From the NCBI GenBank assembly GCA_029721515.1, contig JAQQSB010001360.1, positions 1 through 64,000 on the forward strand: DNA of 64,000 bases, written 5' to 3'. The position numbers and the translations under genes are program-made. Each line of letters begins with the position of its first letter. The stretch's first letter is position 1. Shown here piece by piece: positions 46,140-58,000 of this stretch. A model generated the notes under the pieces. It made no database searches. It saw only the letters and a list, made by a program, of their open reading frames with translations, and had not been told where the DNA came from. This DNA comes from Synanceia verrucosa (Eukaryota > Chordata > Actinopteri > Perciformes > Synanceiidae).

Positions 46140-46595
46140 TGTGATGGAAATTCTGGCTGATTGTGGTAAGCTGTTATGTCTGAACTCATGATGATGTCGG
46201 CTGGAAGTTATCTTGTTTTAGTTTTCACAGAGAACAGTGTGTCTCTTTCCTCGCCATCAGGCCTAAGTAGACTGGTGAGACTCCTGTCTACAATCAAACA
46301 ACACAACAATGCTCGCTTGTCACTATGGCGGTATGGTTTGTCAAAGCAGGAACTAATGTAAGTACGTATGTACTCAGTATTGCATAAGCATCCTTGTTTC
46401 TCTACATTCCAGGATGGGCATTCACTCACAAAGCTCTGTGCTGTGTGTCTGAATTCCCCTATCTCTGTTCTGCAGGCAGATCTTCAAAGCAACTCTTTGA
46501 GACAACTGAATCAATAGTTGGCAGTTACTCTATTCCTTGTGTAATTAAAGAACCCTGTGGAGATTAGACCATCCTGACAGAATATTTCCACAACA
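46140..46595 (+). mobile_element. Solo LTR of the ERV family
   Basis: TGTGATGGAAATTC...CCACAACA, plus-strand orientation. It matches the LTRs of the 27-34 kb element along its length, including CAGAATATTTCCACAACA, but no internal sequence follows. It is best explained by LTR-LTR recombination. A target duplication is not clear (CGAC versus CCTA). Confidence 0.85.
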
Positions 46596-46893
46596 CCTAC
46601 TAAACATTCAATTATTTTTAGAAATTTAACCTTTTACATGACAGTTTGATAATTTGATGTCACTGTTGTTTTTATGATGAAAAACACACAAGCAATGAGT
46701 TATTTGCACAAAACAAATCTTATATTGAATATATGTTTATGGTGTTACATATTGAATATATCTATATGACTTTCTGTGTTTTTCGCTGTATTTGAATTTC
46801 TCTACTTCAGTTCAAATCACCTACTGTATGTTCTTGAGTAATCATAGTGAATAGCTGACTTTAGATTTGATCATGTGATGACAGGATGTTCTT
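46596..46893. other. Short unannotated spacer
   Basis: AT-rich, with a repeated ATTGAATATATSTWTATG phrase at 46724-46766. No gene. Confidence 0.35.
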
Positions 46894-47625
46894 AAACACA
46901 CCCACAGCACACCCACACATACACACACACCACATACACACACACACTCACATACACACACCCACACACACACCCACACGCACACACACACACTAATGAA
47001 AGACACCCACATTGGCACACACACTCCACACACACACACACACACACACCCACACACACACCTCCACACACACACCCACGCACACATGTATACACACACC
47101 CACACACACACACACACCCACGCATACACACCTACAGCTACACACACCTACACACACACCCACTTTTACATGTGATACACATTGTCTACACACACATGCA
47201 TACACACACTGACACACACACACACCCACGCATACACACCCCCATACACACACACCCACACATACACACTCCACACACACACATCCTCCACACACCCACA
47301 TTACATACACACACACACAATACACACACACACACCCATTACACACCCTCACACACACACCTACCTTTTTATACATACACACACCCACACACACACACGC
47401 ACACACATACACACATCCACGCACACATGCATACACACACCCACACACACGCACACCCACGCATACACACCCACAGAGCTGCACCCCCACACACACACAC
47501 ACACACACACACACATGCACCCACACATACACACCTACATACACACACTCACGCATACTTACCCACGCGACACAGGCATACACACACACCCACACATACA
47601 CCCACACACACACACACACACACAG
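46894..47625 (+). repeat. CA-rich microsatellite
   Basis: About 730 bases of ACAC with interspersed CCCAC, CATAC and CACGC variants. The long open frames over it (His/Thr repeats on plus, Val/Cys repeats on minus) are by-products. Confidence 0.97.
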
Positions 47626-48123
47626 TGCAGCTAGGACCAGCTGGTCTGAGGCGTGCAGAGGCAGAACAGAGCGCTAAACCTGTCAAAGTGCATTTATAAA
47701 TTAATGAAACTAATATTAGTTATTGTTACAAGTATTAAATAAGCATCACCATGGTGAAATGGATGACAATAAATCATCCATTTTGGTCTGGCCCTGTTTA
47801 GGAACACTTCTGCCTTCCGGGCTGTTGTAGTTGCAGTTGGCTCTGACAAGTGTCGGTTTTACTCAGAACTTCCTGTGTTAATTTCAAAATAAAAGCCCCC
47901 GTGTTTGTCAGTTTATAGAATCCTGTTTGTTAAGGCTTTTATTTTGACATAATAAAAAATATAAGAATAAAATCCCCAGTGTAGTTTGGCTGGCCCGATG
48001 TGGTATGATGGAATACAGACTGGAGAGCTGTCATTGATATATTATCTATAAAGCACACTGTTCATGATAGTTGGCTGATGACTATCGTATTTGTCGATGA
48101 TTAAATAAATCAATCAATATTAG
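47626..48123. repeat. Spacer with dispersed repeat copy
   Basis: 47862-48030 is a diverged direct copy of 28905-29095 (TTAATTTCAAAATAAAAGCCC, AATAAAATCCCCAGTGTAG, GGCCCGATGTGG). Nothing else recognised. Confidence 0.5.
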
Positions 48124-51100
48124 AAATTGTTTTGTTTAAGGTTTTTTTGGAAGAAAGTGGTTATGACAATTGAGAGCTGACAGGAAAAAGGTAGATTAAA
48201 AATTGATGAACTATTTAGCTGTTTGTGATTGAATGGATGTATTATAAATGCCAGTTTAGTAGAAGCTTTACTCAGTATCATTTACAGTTAGTAGTGAGAA
48301 ATCATTATGATTATTATTTTATTGTTGTTGTGATTTTATTCAGTATCCTTGACAAGTATTAGTGAGAAGGTGTTTGTGATTGTTTGTTTGACAAGTTCTC
48401 ATGTCCAGAGTTCCAGTGTTCAGTTTTGGCTAATTATGTATCAGAGCTACCATGCACACACATGGGAGAAGTTTGAATACTGCAACCATCAAACTCAGTT
48501 CACCAAATTGGCCCACGAGATGGAGCCAAAGTTCATTTGTGGTGGAGCATGAGTGGAGAGACTCAGGAGTAAGGTGGAGCAGGAGTGGGTGGATCATGAG
48601 TAGGTGGAGCATGAGGTGGGTGGATCATGTGGAGATTGGAGGCAAGAGTGGGCGGACTCAGAGGTAAGGTGGAGCATGAGTGGGTGGACTGGGTGAGTAG
48701 GTGGAGCATGAGTGGGTGGATCATGCGATGGAGGGAGTACGCATGAGTGGAGTGGATCATGTGGCTCAAATGGAGCACGAATTGGGTGGATCATGAGTAG
48801 GTGGGAGCAAGAGTCGCTGGACCAGGAGTGAGTGGATCATGGGTAGGTGGAGTAAAATGGCCAGGTGGAGCATGAGTGGTGGGATCAGGAGTAGGTGGAA
48901 CCTTGAGTGGGTGGGACCAGGAGTAGGTGGAGCATGAGTAAGGTGGACCAGGGGGTAGGTGGAGCATGAGTGGGTGGATCAGGGAGTAGGTGGAGCATGA
49001 GTGGGTTGGATCAGGAGTAGGTGGATAGGGAGTAGGTGTGGTGCATGAGTGGGTGGACCGGGGGTAGGTGGAGCATGGTGGGTGGATCATGAGTAGGTGG
49101 ACCAGGGTGGGTGGATGAGGAGTGTGTGGACTCAAGAGTAGGTGGAGCATGCGAGGGTGGAGCAGGAGTGGGTGGAGCATGAGGTGGGTGTGGATCAGTA
49201 GTAGGTGGAGCATGAGTGGGCGGATCAGGGAGTAGGTGGAGCATGAGTGGGTGGATCAGGAGCAGGTGGAGCAGGGGTGGGTGGAGCAGGGAGTGAGGTG
49301 GAGCAGGGAGTAGGTGGATCAGGAGTAGGTGTGGTAGGAAGTGGGTGGACCAGGGAGCAGGTGGAGTGCAGGAGTGACGTGGTTAGTCACTCCTCTCAGA
49401 GGTGACCTTTCACAGTTCCAGGGTGAGCTTTGTTCAGTCTCTCTCACAGCCAGTACGGAGAAGGAAACTTGTCCCTGTAAGACAGCTGCAGTCTTACAAA
49501 GAGTGGAGGTATCGCTCTCCTCGGTGGGACAATCAGAACCAAGAATCAGGAATTTCTTTTCAGCACAAATATAAGTACTTCTGAAGCACTTATAACTCTG
49601 CTCAGTCAAAACTCTCCACTACCATGGCCGGGCAAAGCTAATAGGAAGGGAATTAGCTAGTCCAACCAGCTAACATGGAATGGAAGTACAACTACACTTT
49701 GCGTACAAGCTCAAATAAATGTTAACACAATACATGCTTGACTTCTTTTCTTATTTTAGTAATGTCAGTTTCTCCTGCAGAGGAGCAGCTTAAGTAATGC
49801 TAGAAATGAATTACAAGAGCAAAGGAACAACTAGTCAGCGGAGGCAGACAGGCTGGATGAGTGCACAGAAAGAAGCCGGACAGGGATCAATGAGCACAAA
49901 GGCGCCTCCCTGTAGCACATGATCAATCAGTCATTCATTTGTATAACATCAGTATTTATAATCAATAACTCTTAAGTTGTGTGGAGTCTGACACGAACAC
50001 CATCCAGTTTTGTGAAACAGAGGAAAACTTGCAGATTTGATATGATAGGGTCTCTTAACCTAAAGGCAGCTCTTGAGATTCTTGGACCTCGTGGTCCAGT
50101 GATTCACACTTGCTTCTGGAGCACACACAAATCAAATAACCAACTTCACTTTTATCAAACTAGATGTTTATTTCACAAACTACACTGACTAAACTACTTA
50201 ATAGAAACTATTTCACTACATTGTAGCATAAATAGTATAGAAACGGAATAGTCAATCATTAATTAATATCAAATTATGTATTTATAAACAATGAATTAAG
50301 TTATTGATCTCATAAACCCTAAAAATTACTCTTTTTAACAGTAGAAATTATCAGGAGCGCCACCCAGTTTTGCTAAAACAGGGAAAACTTGTGAATTTGA
50401 CATTAATTAATAGAAGTCTCTTAATCTCTTGTGGAGTGCTACAGAGTTCTTGACCTAGTGTACAGTGATTCCAATTACTTTATATACACACACAAATCAA
50501 AATAACCAAGTTCTTTATAAATGAGATGTTTATTTGACAAACTATAACCAGACTACTATGAAACACAGAAAATAATCCATTAATAAATGATTAGTTTGAC
50601 AAACTAAATGACCAGACTACTAACAGAAATAATAATAAAATAAAAATAAAACTAGAATAAAGGAAGATTGATGGAAGATACATGGACATTGACTACTGTG
50701 ACAAAATGGAATGAATGATTAAACAAAGGCAAAGTTCAAAGGATGAATATCTGATTAATTAATTCAATGTGACCAGTTAACCAGTGGTGGTTAATATTCA
50801 GGACTAAATTAAGAATTAGGCTGTTCAGCAGTTGAGAGTTTGAGAGGCATCAGAGAAGATTGTGGAGCAATTTATTAATTCTTGAATTTAAGTTTAAGTA
50901 TTTTACTGATATCTTACTAAATATTATTAAGTTTACTGGATTAAGCCCTAAATTCAGGCCATTTAATTTAGCATCTAATCATCAAACTCTTTAATATCTG
51001 TAAGATGTATATGCAGTATATCACCGTTCCTGGATGGATGGGAGTGAGGAGTGGCTGCAGGTTCTGTCTGGATCTGCTGGATCTCTGCAGGCGACTTTGG

Positions 51101-52709
51101 CTTGAACTTCACCAGTGGCTCTTTCGGGCATCTGTGGACATCTCTGGTTGACATGGCTCCATCTCAGTCTCTCTCTGTCTGTCTCTCCTCTTCACAGCAT
51201 AGTCTCTGTGTCCTTGCCTCAATTCTTCCCCCCTCTTTGTTGGTGGGGGAGGTCGGCTGGATTCACACCAACGTGTCGACCGACAGTCTTTTCTTCTTTT
51301 AGTTTCTTCATGACGGCTGGAGTCATTTTCTGCAGCCTGTGTCTGAGCAGAGGAGCTGGCTCACATTTTCAGGGAGTAGAGGAATAGAGAGAGGAGACAA
51401 GATGGTCTTGAGGCAGGATGCAGAGTTGGAAGGTTCTGGATAGGCTGTTCTTCATGCCATGAGGTGCTGGGTCCTGAGGAGGCCATTCAGAGGCAGCATT
51501 CAGAGTCTTTCAGTCATTTCTGGAGCAGGTTGAAGATTCTGGAGAGGTTGTTCTTCATGCCATGAGGCGCTGGGCCTGCGGTGGGACAGCATGTCTCTGT
51601 CTCTGGGTCATCACTGTTTCCCTCCCCCTCCCAGCATGTGGGAGAGGGAGAACAGAGATGCAGTGGAGAGGATGAAGACCAGAACTTGACTGGCTGAAGG
51701 ACTGAAGAAGAGTAGAGAGAGCACTCAGACCAGCTGAGGCTTTTTATGATCTTTGTTGAAGGTCCAGTGGGGTGTGACCACTGGTCCCTCCCCATCCACC
51801 AAGTTAACTGAGATGATATTCTTTTAACTTATTTAATGTTAATACTGCTGTGTTTTACTTTATTAAAGTTTCTCTATGTGAAAGCTCCTCTCTCAGCTGT
51901 AAAACGACACCAAGCAACCTATAGTAGGAAACCACAGAACAAAACTTGACCAATTGAATCAAAATTAATCAACAAATTAAACACACAGATGAACCATGAT
52001 ATCAGAGCATGTAGGAAGGTGTAGTACAACAGGCAGATCTACGTATGAGTGTGTCTGTAGAGTTAATCCACAACCAATCCCACATGTCACATTTAGTCCT
52101 TATCAGAAGGAGGAAAAGGAAGAGGATCTATGTGGAGACTGATGTTTGACATTATAACAGTGATACTTATATGACAGTAGCTGAGGAATGAAAGCATAGT
52201 TAACCATTAAAATCTTAATGTAATGTTCTGTTCCAGGCAGGGAGAAAGGAAGAGGCCACATTAAGCTTTGGATGTGTCTGGCAGGATTAAAGCAGGAATG
52301 TGGGCAATAAAACTCCTTCTCCTGGTGTATGTCCTGGAGTTCCTTGGGTCAGAGAGGAGGAACTGGTCTTATCTGTTTATTCTGCCAGTCATAAAACTTA
52401 AGCCTTAAGCACTTAGGTGCCACATAGTGTCAGATAGATTTCCTGGGAGATACTCAGAATTGAGAAGAGTTAAGTTCATTATTTATGCTCATTGATATGC
52501 TACAAGAGGAACGAGCGAGATTAATCGGTACACGCAGGGTCCATCTACATTGACATTTCATTCTTAATATATTATTGATTAATAGTTTATTTAGTTTATA
52601 TATTATTAATAACAGTTTATATATTATTACTAATAAATTGTCATTTTACTTTTTAATGATTATTTCCCACTTTGATTGTTTTTTTGTTTTCATTTCAGTG
52701 CAATAACAA
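48124..52709 (-). repeat. Right arm of the long inverted repeat pair
   Basis: Reverse complement of 1215-5116 with the same order of landmarks. It is about 680 bases longer, mainly from a longer minisatellite and an extra ~105 bases at about 51165-51270. It lacks most of the short ccagag-tg array of the left arm. No convincing gene. Confidence 0.85.
48541..49370 (-). repeat. 15-bp minisatellite, irregular copy
   Basis: Units of (on plus) TGGAGCATGAGTGGG / TGGATCATGAGTAGG, about twice as long as the left-arm array. Many single-base insertions, often extra G, break its phase. Minus-strand open frames rich in H, P and S are by-products. Confidence 0.93.
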
Positions 52710-52726
52710 GTATGAAGTATGACAGC

Positions 52727-52965
52727 GCTGGGCTCTGAATAACAGAGGTCTGGAAGGATCTCAGCCACAGAGAGCCCTGAACCCTGAGTTCAGTTCACAT
52801 TTATCTTCTTGGACTGGGACTGTCCTGTACAGAGGTTAGACTGACACACAACTGAGTGTAATTGGTTAGTTAACATAAACATGAGCAGGACAACCACTGC
52901 TCATGTGTTACACTATATTGCCAAAAAGTTTTTGCTCACCCATCCAAATAATCAGAATCAGGTGT
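52727..52965 (+). repeat. Duplicated flank plus Tc1 5' end
   Basis: 52727-52910 matches 57806-58000 (GGTCTGGAAGGATCTCAG, GAGAGCCCTGAACCCTGAG, GACTGGGACTGTCCTG). It continues into the first ~55 bases of the Tc1 element (CACTATATTGCC...AATCAGAATCAGGTGTTTC), then diverges. The Tc1 was therefore present before the duplication. Confidence 0.85.
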
Positions 52966-54630
52966 TTCACCACAAACCATACAAAACCAAACAACAAACA
53001 CCAAATACAAAAAAATGGAGGCTCCCATGTGCTCCAGCTGGACCAATCACAGCACGCCTGTTGACACAGCCAATCACATGTGTGAGCCCTCACAGCTCAT
53101 CTGCATATCTGTGCTTGTGGTTCAAATATATGTGTGAACAAGACCACCCCTTAAACCAAGACATCTGTGTATGAATCTTGCACCTGTGAAAACTGATGAC
53201 CAGATGAGCTGTAAGGTTTAATGAACTTCCACACTTGGTACAATGTTCAAAGACTGCATAGTATTTGATAACAACAGACTCAAAAGTATATCAATAAAAC
53301 ATTTCTATAATAATCTGATATTCTGTTGTGATAGTTTACTTTTAAGAGTACTGTACAGATTTGCCTGTGTATTCCTGTTAACATTGTGTTTGTGCACAAA
53401 CAGATAGAAATAGTTTATCACATGTTCACATTACACTTCATTTGTTTTATATCACATGTTGTAATATAAACTGTCTAATCTTATGTGTACTCTCCCTTTC
53501 TCCTACCACTTTCAGAAAATGACATTTTATTCACCCAGTAAATTTCCCAAAAGTGAAACTGTTGAAGGTGAAGAACTTTGTAAAACTTGGCAATTGATTA
53601 CAGCAAGTGACTCTGCTTTACACTTGCAAACACCACACACACAGCACAAGCCATTCACACATCCACAGGATCTCACAAAAAAATTACTGAAACTGCACAG
53701 CAAACCCTGACATATATGGAAAAATTGGAACAAAGCATTCATGCAAAAGACAACTTGTTGTGACCACAACTTTACCAAGCAGAAGAAGAAGAAGTGTACT
53801 GAATCGAAATAAACAAATGCATGCTACCACTCTGAATAACTTCTTGCCAACACACTGCCACTGCAAATTTACCTGTGAATTACCACACAATGATAACAAT
53901 CATATCTTTTACTATTATAATCCTTATGCCAAGCAAAGTTTACACACTACACCTAAACAAGCTACACTCTGCCACAGATATCTACAGTAATGAAGTTTCA
54001 AAATCAAAACAAACTTTATAGTTAGACCTTTGGCTTGTATATATAGTTAAATTGAATAAGAAAATAAGACTAATATAATAAAAAATATGCAAATAACATT
54101 AACTCAATACAAAATGTTTACAGTGTACTCACACATAAAAATAACTTAACTTTATTAAAAGACAATCAAAAAAATAAGGATATAAGAAAAAGTATGTAAC
54201 TGACGCAATGTTTCAATTTGAACTATCAACACACACAGAAAAGTGCACAAAATGTAAAAAAACACATAAAATTAACTTCCTGACATGAAGAGACAGTCAT
54301 GTACAAAATGTCGACAACTGTTGTTTGTGGGCCTTGTCTTCAGCAAATGCAGCCCTGCTGTCAAACTATAAGGGAGGGCCCCTCGAGGGGATTTCAATAA
54401 CAGTGTCATTGCACTTTTCAGTCATAGAATTTAGGAGGTGCTGCCGCGCTTCACAAAGTTGTCACTGCTGTTGAACACATAACCAGTTGTTATCAGGGCC
54501 CCCTTTCAGCTGGGGGTCCGAGGCAATTACCTAGTTTGCCTACGGGTCTGGTCACTGCACTCCAAACATTGATATTTCACCACTGAAAAACAGCCTTTTT
54601 CTGATTTTGTCCAGTTTCAACTGTTTTTAA
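52966..54630. other. Unannotated DNA
   Basis: No gene recognised. AT-rich, with short His/Thr-rich open frames of no family. At 54500-54545 the phrase GCTGGGGGTCCGAGGCAATTACCTAGTTTGCC resembles a dispersed vertebrate repeat I cannot name. Confidence 0.35.
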
Positions 54631-55065
54631 GTCTACTGGACTTGCTTGAGGTTGGTTGTAGACGTTTCACCTCTCATCTGCAGCATTCATTCACACCTGA
54701 GTGCAGATCATCTTAACGGTAGTGATGAGCAAATGAAGCTTCATGAAGCACTTGTCATGTTTTTAGACTCCTCTAGAGGGTGCTCTTTGTTTAAATATTA
54801 AGGCTAGTGGGAAGAAAATTTCGTTTAACTATCCGTAATATTTAAAAACAAAGCACCCTCTAGAGGAGTATAAGGGCTCTCATCAAATCAAGGTGGGCAA
54901 GACTCCCACATTAATGAGATCTATTGTTTTAGTGGTTTCGGTCATTTGATTGTTTTCTGCTCCAACAGGAGTATAAGTATCTGGACTCTCTACCAGTCAG
55001 AACTGAAGAAGCCTCTTGGATGAGATGAGACGTCTTCAACAAACCTCAAGCAAGACCAGTTCACT
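54630..55065. mobile_element. Foldback-type repeat with nested palindrome
   Basis: GGACTTGCTTGAGGTTGGTTG and AGACGTTTCACCTCTCATC (54636-54680) reappear inverted as GAGATGAGACGTCTTC and AACAAACCTCAAGCAAG (55021-55056). Inside, 54767-54800 and 54836-54869 form a near-perfect 34-bp inverted repeat around a 35-base loop. It resembles a miniature inverted-repeat element; the family is unassigned. Confidence 0.6.
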
Positions 55066-55134
55066 ATTTTTTGCTTTTTTTGGTGTTATTATGGACTTTC
55101 TGCAAACACATCACTGATGTTTATGCAATTTTGT

Positions 55135-55252
55135 CCATCCATCCATTATCTACCGCTTATCCTCATAGGGTCGTGGGGGGCTGGAGCCTTTCCCTGCTGT
55201 GTTAGGGCGGAAGGCAGGGTACACCCTGGACAAGTCTCCACCTCATCGCAGG
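55135..55252 (-). mobile_element. V-SINE-like 3' tail fragment
   Basis: On the minus strand: GGTGGAGACTTGTCCAGGGTGTACCC, then GGCTCCAGCCCCCCACGACCC and GAGGATAAGCGGTAGATAATGG, followed by the ATGGATGGA end. This is the usual tail of fish V-SINE-type repeats. Confidence 0.75.
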
Positions 55253-55339
55253 GCTGTTTATGCAATTCACATCACTTTTACACCACTATTTTATGAAGAC
55301 ATATCTTGTTCTGCCTTCATGTCACTGTTTACCTTACCT

Positions 55340-57010
55340 GACACTTTCTCCATCCTTGCCACAGGTGGGGATTGAACCAGTGACCTTTGGCTCCACAGCA
55401 GATATTCAGGAGTAGAACACTCCTTCCTTCTCTCTCCTCGCAGAAAAGAATGACATCATATAACATATCTATTATAAGAGTGGAAAATTTCATTAGCATA
55501 GAAAGAATGACATAATATAATGTGTTCTGTTATATTAGCATATGGATTGGTATGAGGTCATCAGTGACATCATTCAGAATGTGCAGATTCCACCGAGACG
55601 CCAGGAAAATATGGGTGTTTAATATTTTCTATTCATGTCTTTCAATATCTTTATTTTTATTTCTTTATTCATGTGTGCCTTTAAGCCGAGAGACTCTCCA
55701 AAATTTTGTTATGTGTGCATAAAGACAATAAAGACTCTTGAATCTTGAATTAGCAGTCCAGCAGGACAACAGTTTAGCAGTGCATGGAGTCAACCATGTA
55801 AACTTGTGTGGAGCACAATGTTTGGCAGCTCATCAACTCCAACGCGGCAACTTGGCAGAGTAAAGTAAACTTTTCTGCAACAATGATGGATTTGAACTTG
55901 CACAGCATAATTGATCTCAGCCACCTCGTCTACTGTATCTGATGAATTACAGTAGACGTCTGATCCAGGAGACCTTCAAGAGTCTGAAAAGTATGGGATG
56001 AGATGATCTAGGTGGAGCTACATGGCACCACTCTATACAGGGGAATTAGCTCAAATGGTAGAGTGCTTGCTTAGCATGGGAGAGGTAGTGGGATCGATGC
56101 CCACATTCTCCAGAACACTTTAGTTTCTCTCATGGCTGCTATGAAGCGATAGTCCCATTGTTCAGATCCCTTTCATGCAAAGACTTGGAAACCTTTTTTG
56201 TAACCACGTCACAATAACATAATGAAGCATGTTCTTGTGACGCCCACTAGTGAGGTCACATGTGGGGTATTGTTTTTCTTTTTTATTATTTTTCTTATTG
56301 ATTTAATTTTCAGCCATAGATTTTCTATTTAGAACACAGTCACAGGTATTATTGTGGGAATGTGAAGTTGCTATGTGTTTCCATAACAGTAGGGGGCAGT
56401 ATGAGACAGTGGCATAGCTTCAGTGGTGCAGGAATACAGGGGAGGCAGGCGCTCTTGCTCTCATTGTATTCAGGAAGCTGAAGAGAAACTCACGTCACGT
56501 CTCCGTCTCTGTTCCTTCATACTGTTTTACAGGTTTGTGAAGCACAACACCATTTTAAGTGACTGTATTTCATATGTGAATGAAACATGTTTGGTTTGAG
56601 AACAGAACTGAGGCAGTAATGTAGAAAACCATCAGGCCAGTTGAATAAATACAGTGTTCTGAGTTACAGCTATGGCAGTAATGCTACCAAGCTAGCGGTT
56701 GGTACATCACTAGCATTGGGCTCCGTTTACATGTGTTAGTTAGGTTAGCTACGGTACAGTATTTCCACTATGCCACTATAGTATTCTGTTAGGTGTTATG
56801 TGGAAAAGCCACCTTATTGAGTGAAGTCGTTGGATGTATTTTAATGTACAGTTGGTGTATGATAGAGAGACACACACATTTGTTTGGGTGATCTATGTTG
56901 TTTCTCCAGTGGCTATTAAATGTTAACCAGTAGGGTTTGATTAAGAGAGGTTTTCTAAAACAATAAATGCTAATTGATAAAGCTTCAAACTTTAAACTTT
57001 GAAGGCGTGG
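55340..57010 (-). repeat. Segmental duplication, inverted copy of 43.29-45.32 kb
   Basis: Carries the intact-looking member of the duplicated tRNA-Ala pair (56040-56112). It also has a LINE-like tail (ACAATAAAGACTCTTGAATC, 55727) and the CCACTTCCATAAC/CCCCCTACTG-type block near 56400. Order and orientation mirror the other copy. Confidence 0.85.
56040..56112 (+). tRNA. tRNA-Ala(AGC)
   Basis: GGGGAAT pairs with ATTCTCC. The A box TTAGCTCAAATGG, loop TTAGCAT (anticodon AGC), T stem GTGGG/CCCAC and T loop ATCGATG all fit the vertebrate tRNA-Ala(AGC) type. One anticodon-stem pair (G against G) is mismatched. The best kept tRNA in the window. Confidence 0.85.
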
Positions 57011-57805
57011 GAGAACATTGCTGCCCAGGTCAGTGCGTAAGTTTAAATGTAGTCCTTTGCAATCACAATAATATAACAGGGGAAAACTGTTTGAATGGAA
57101 GCATTTTCACAGATCTGTGACTTAATGGTCACTAAAATGTTTTCTAAGCTCACAATGTCCAATATTCAGAATTCAATATTCACATGGTGCATGACGTAAA
57201 CATAGTGCAGAGAAGAATAAATATGAGGTGTAAAAGCTCTGATTATGTGGTAAAAAACTGGTAGAAAGGTAAAGAGCTCCTTCCTCCTCTTGGGCTGAAG
57301 CAGCTGTGCTTCAGTCACTTTCTGTCTCTGCAGTCAGTCTGTCCATCACACAGCTCCTCTTTTTCATCACCTTGTTGGCAACAGGAAACACACACATGGA
57401 TTTTACACTGACATTTTCCAGCAGTTTGTCCACCAACATTTGCTCCACACCTGGTCACTGATTGTACTTCCTTGTGTTGTCAGTGACCTCCTGTTAGCAC
57501 CACTAGCTCCTCTATAGGACAAATAAATATGACACTTTCATACAGGTTAGTGCGGTTCAAAGTGACTCACAGATGACTGACAAGCCCAAAGAATCTGTGC
57601 AAACTGTGAAAAATTAAAAGCTATCATAACACTAAAAGTAGAAAAATAGTGAGAAGTAAAAACTAGATTAATAAAAATAACAATACCATCTTATAAGTTA
57701 AATACAATAAAGTAAATCATTGATAAAAGAGAATAAATCATCAAAAACACACTGGAGAACTCTGTTAAAAAAAGCAGTTCACAGATATTTATTCAGGTCA
57801 CAGGT
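57011..57805. other. Unannotated DNA
   Basis: No gene or named repeat seen. AT-rich toward 57600-57720. Confidence 0.35.
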
Positions 57806-58000
57806 AAAGTATGACAGCTGGGCTCTGAATGACAGAGGTCTGGAAGGATCTCAGTCACAGAGAGCCCTGAACCCTGAGTTCAGTTCACATTTATCTACTT
57901 GGACTGGGACTGTCCTGCACAGAGGTTAGACTGACACACAACTGAGTGTAATTGTCCAGTTAACATAAACATGAGCAGGACAACCACTGCTCATGTGTTA
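57806..58000 (+). repeat. Flank shared with 52727-52910
   Basis: Nearly identical to 52727-52910 and runs directly into the Tc1 left end in both places, with TA at 57999-58000. Confidence 0.85.

Noticed and set aside
46842..47699. Several 100-200 codon frames rich in His/Thr or Val/Cys
   Set aside because: They are translations of the CA-rich microsatellite.
48791..49244. His/Pro-rich frames on the minus strand of the right array
   Set aside because: By-products of the irregular minisatellite.
53483..53990. Small plus-strand frames (about 75 codons each)
   Set aside because: Composition-driven, no motif, no splice or promoter support.
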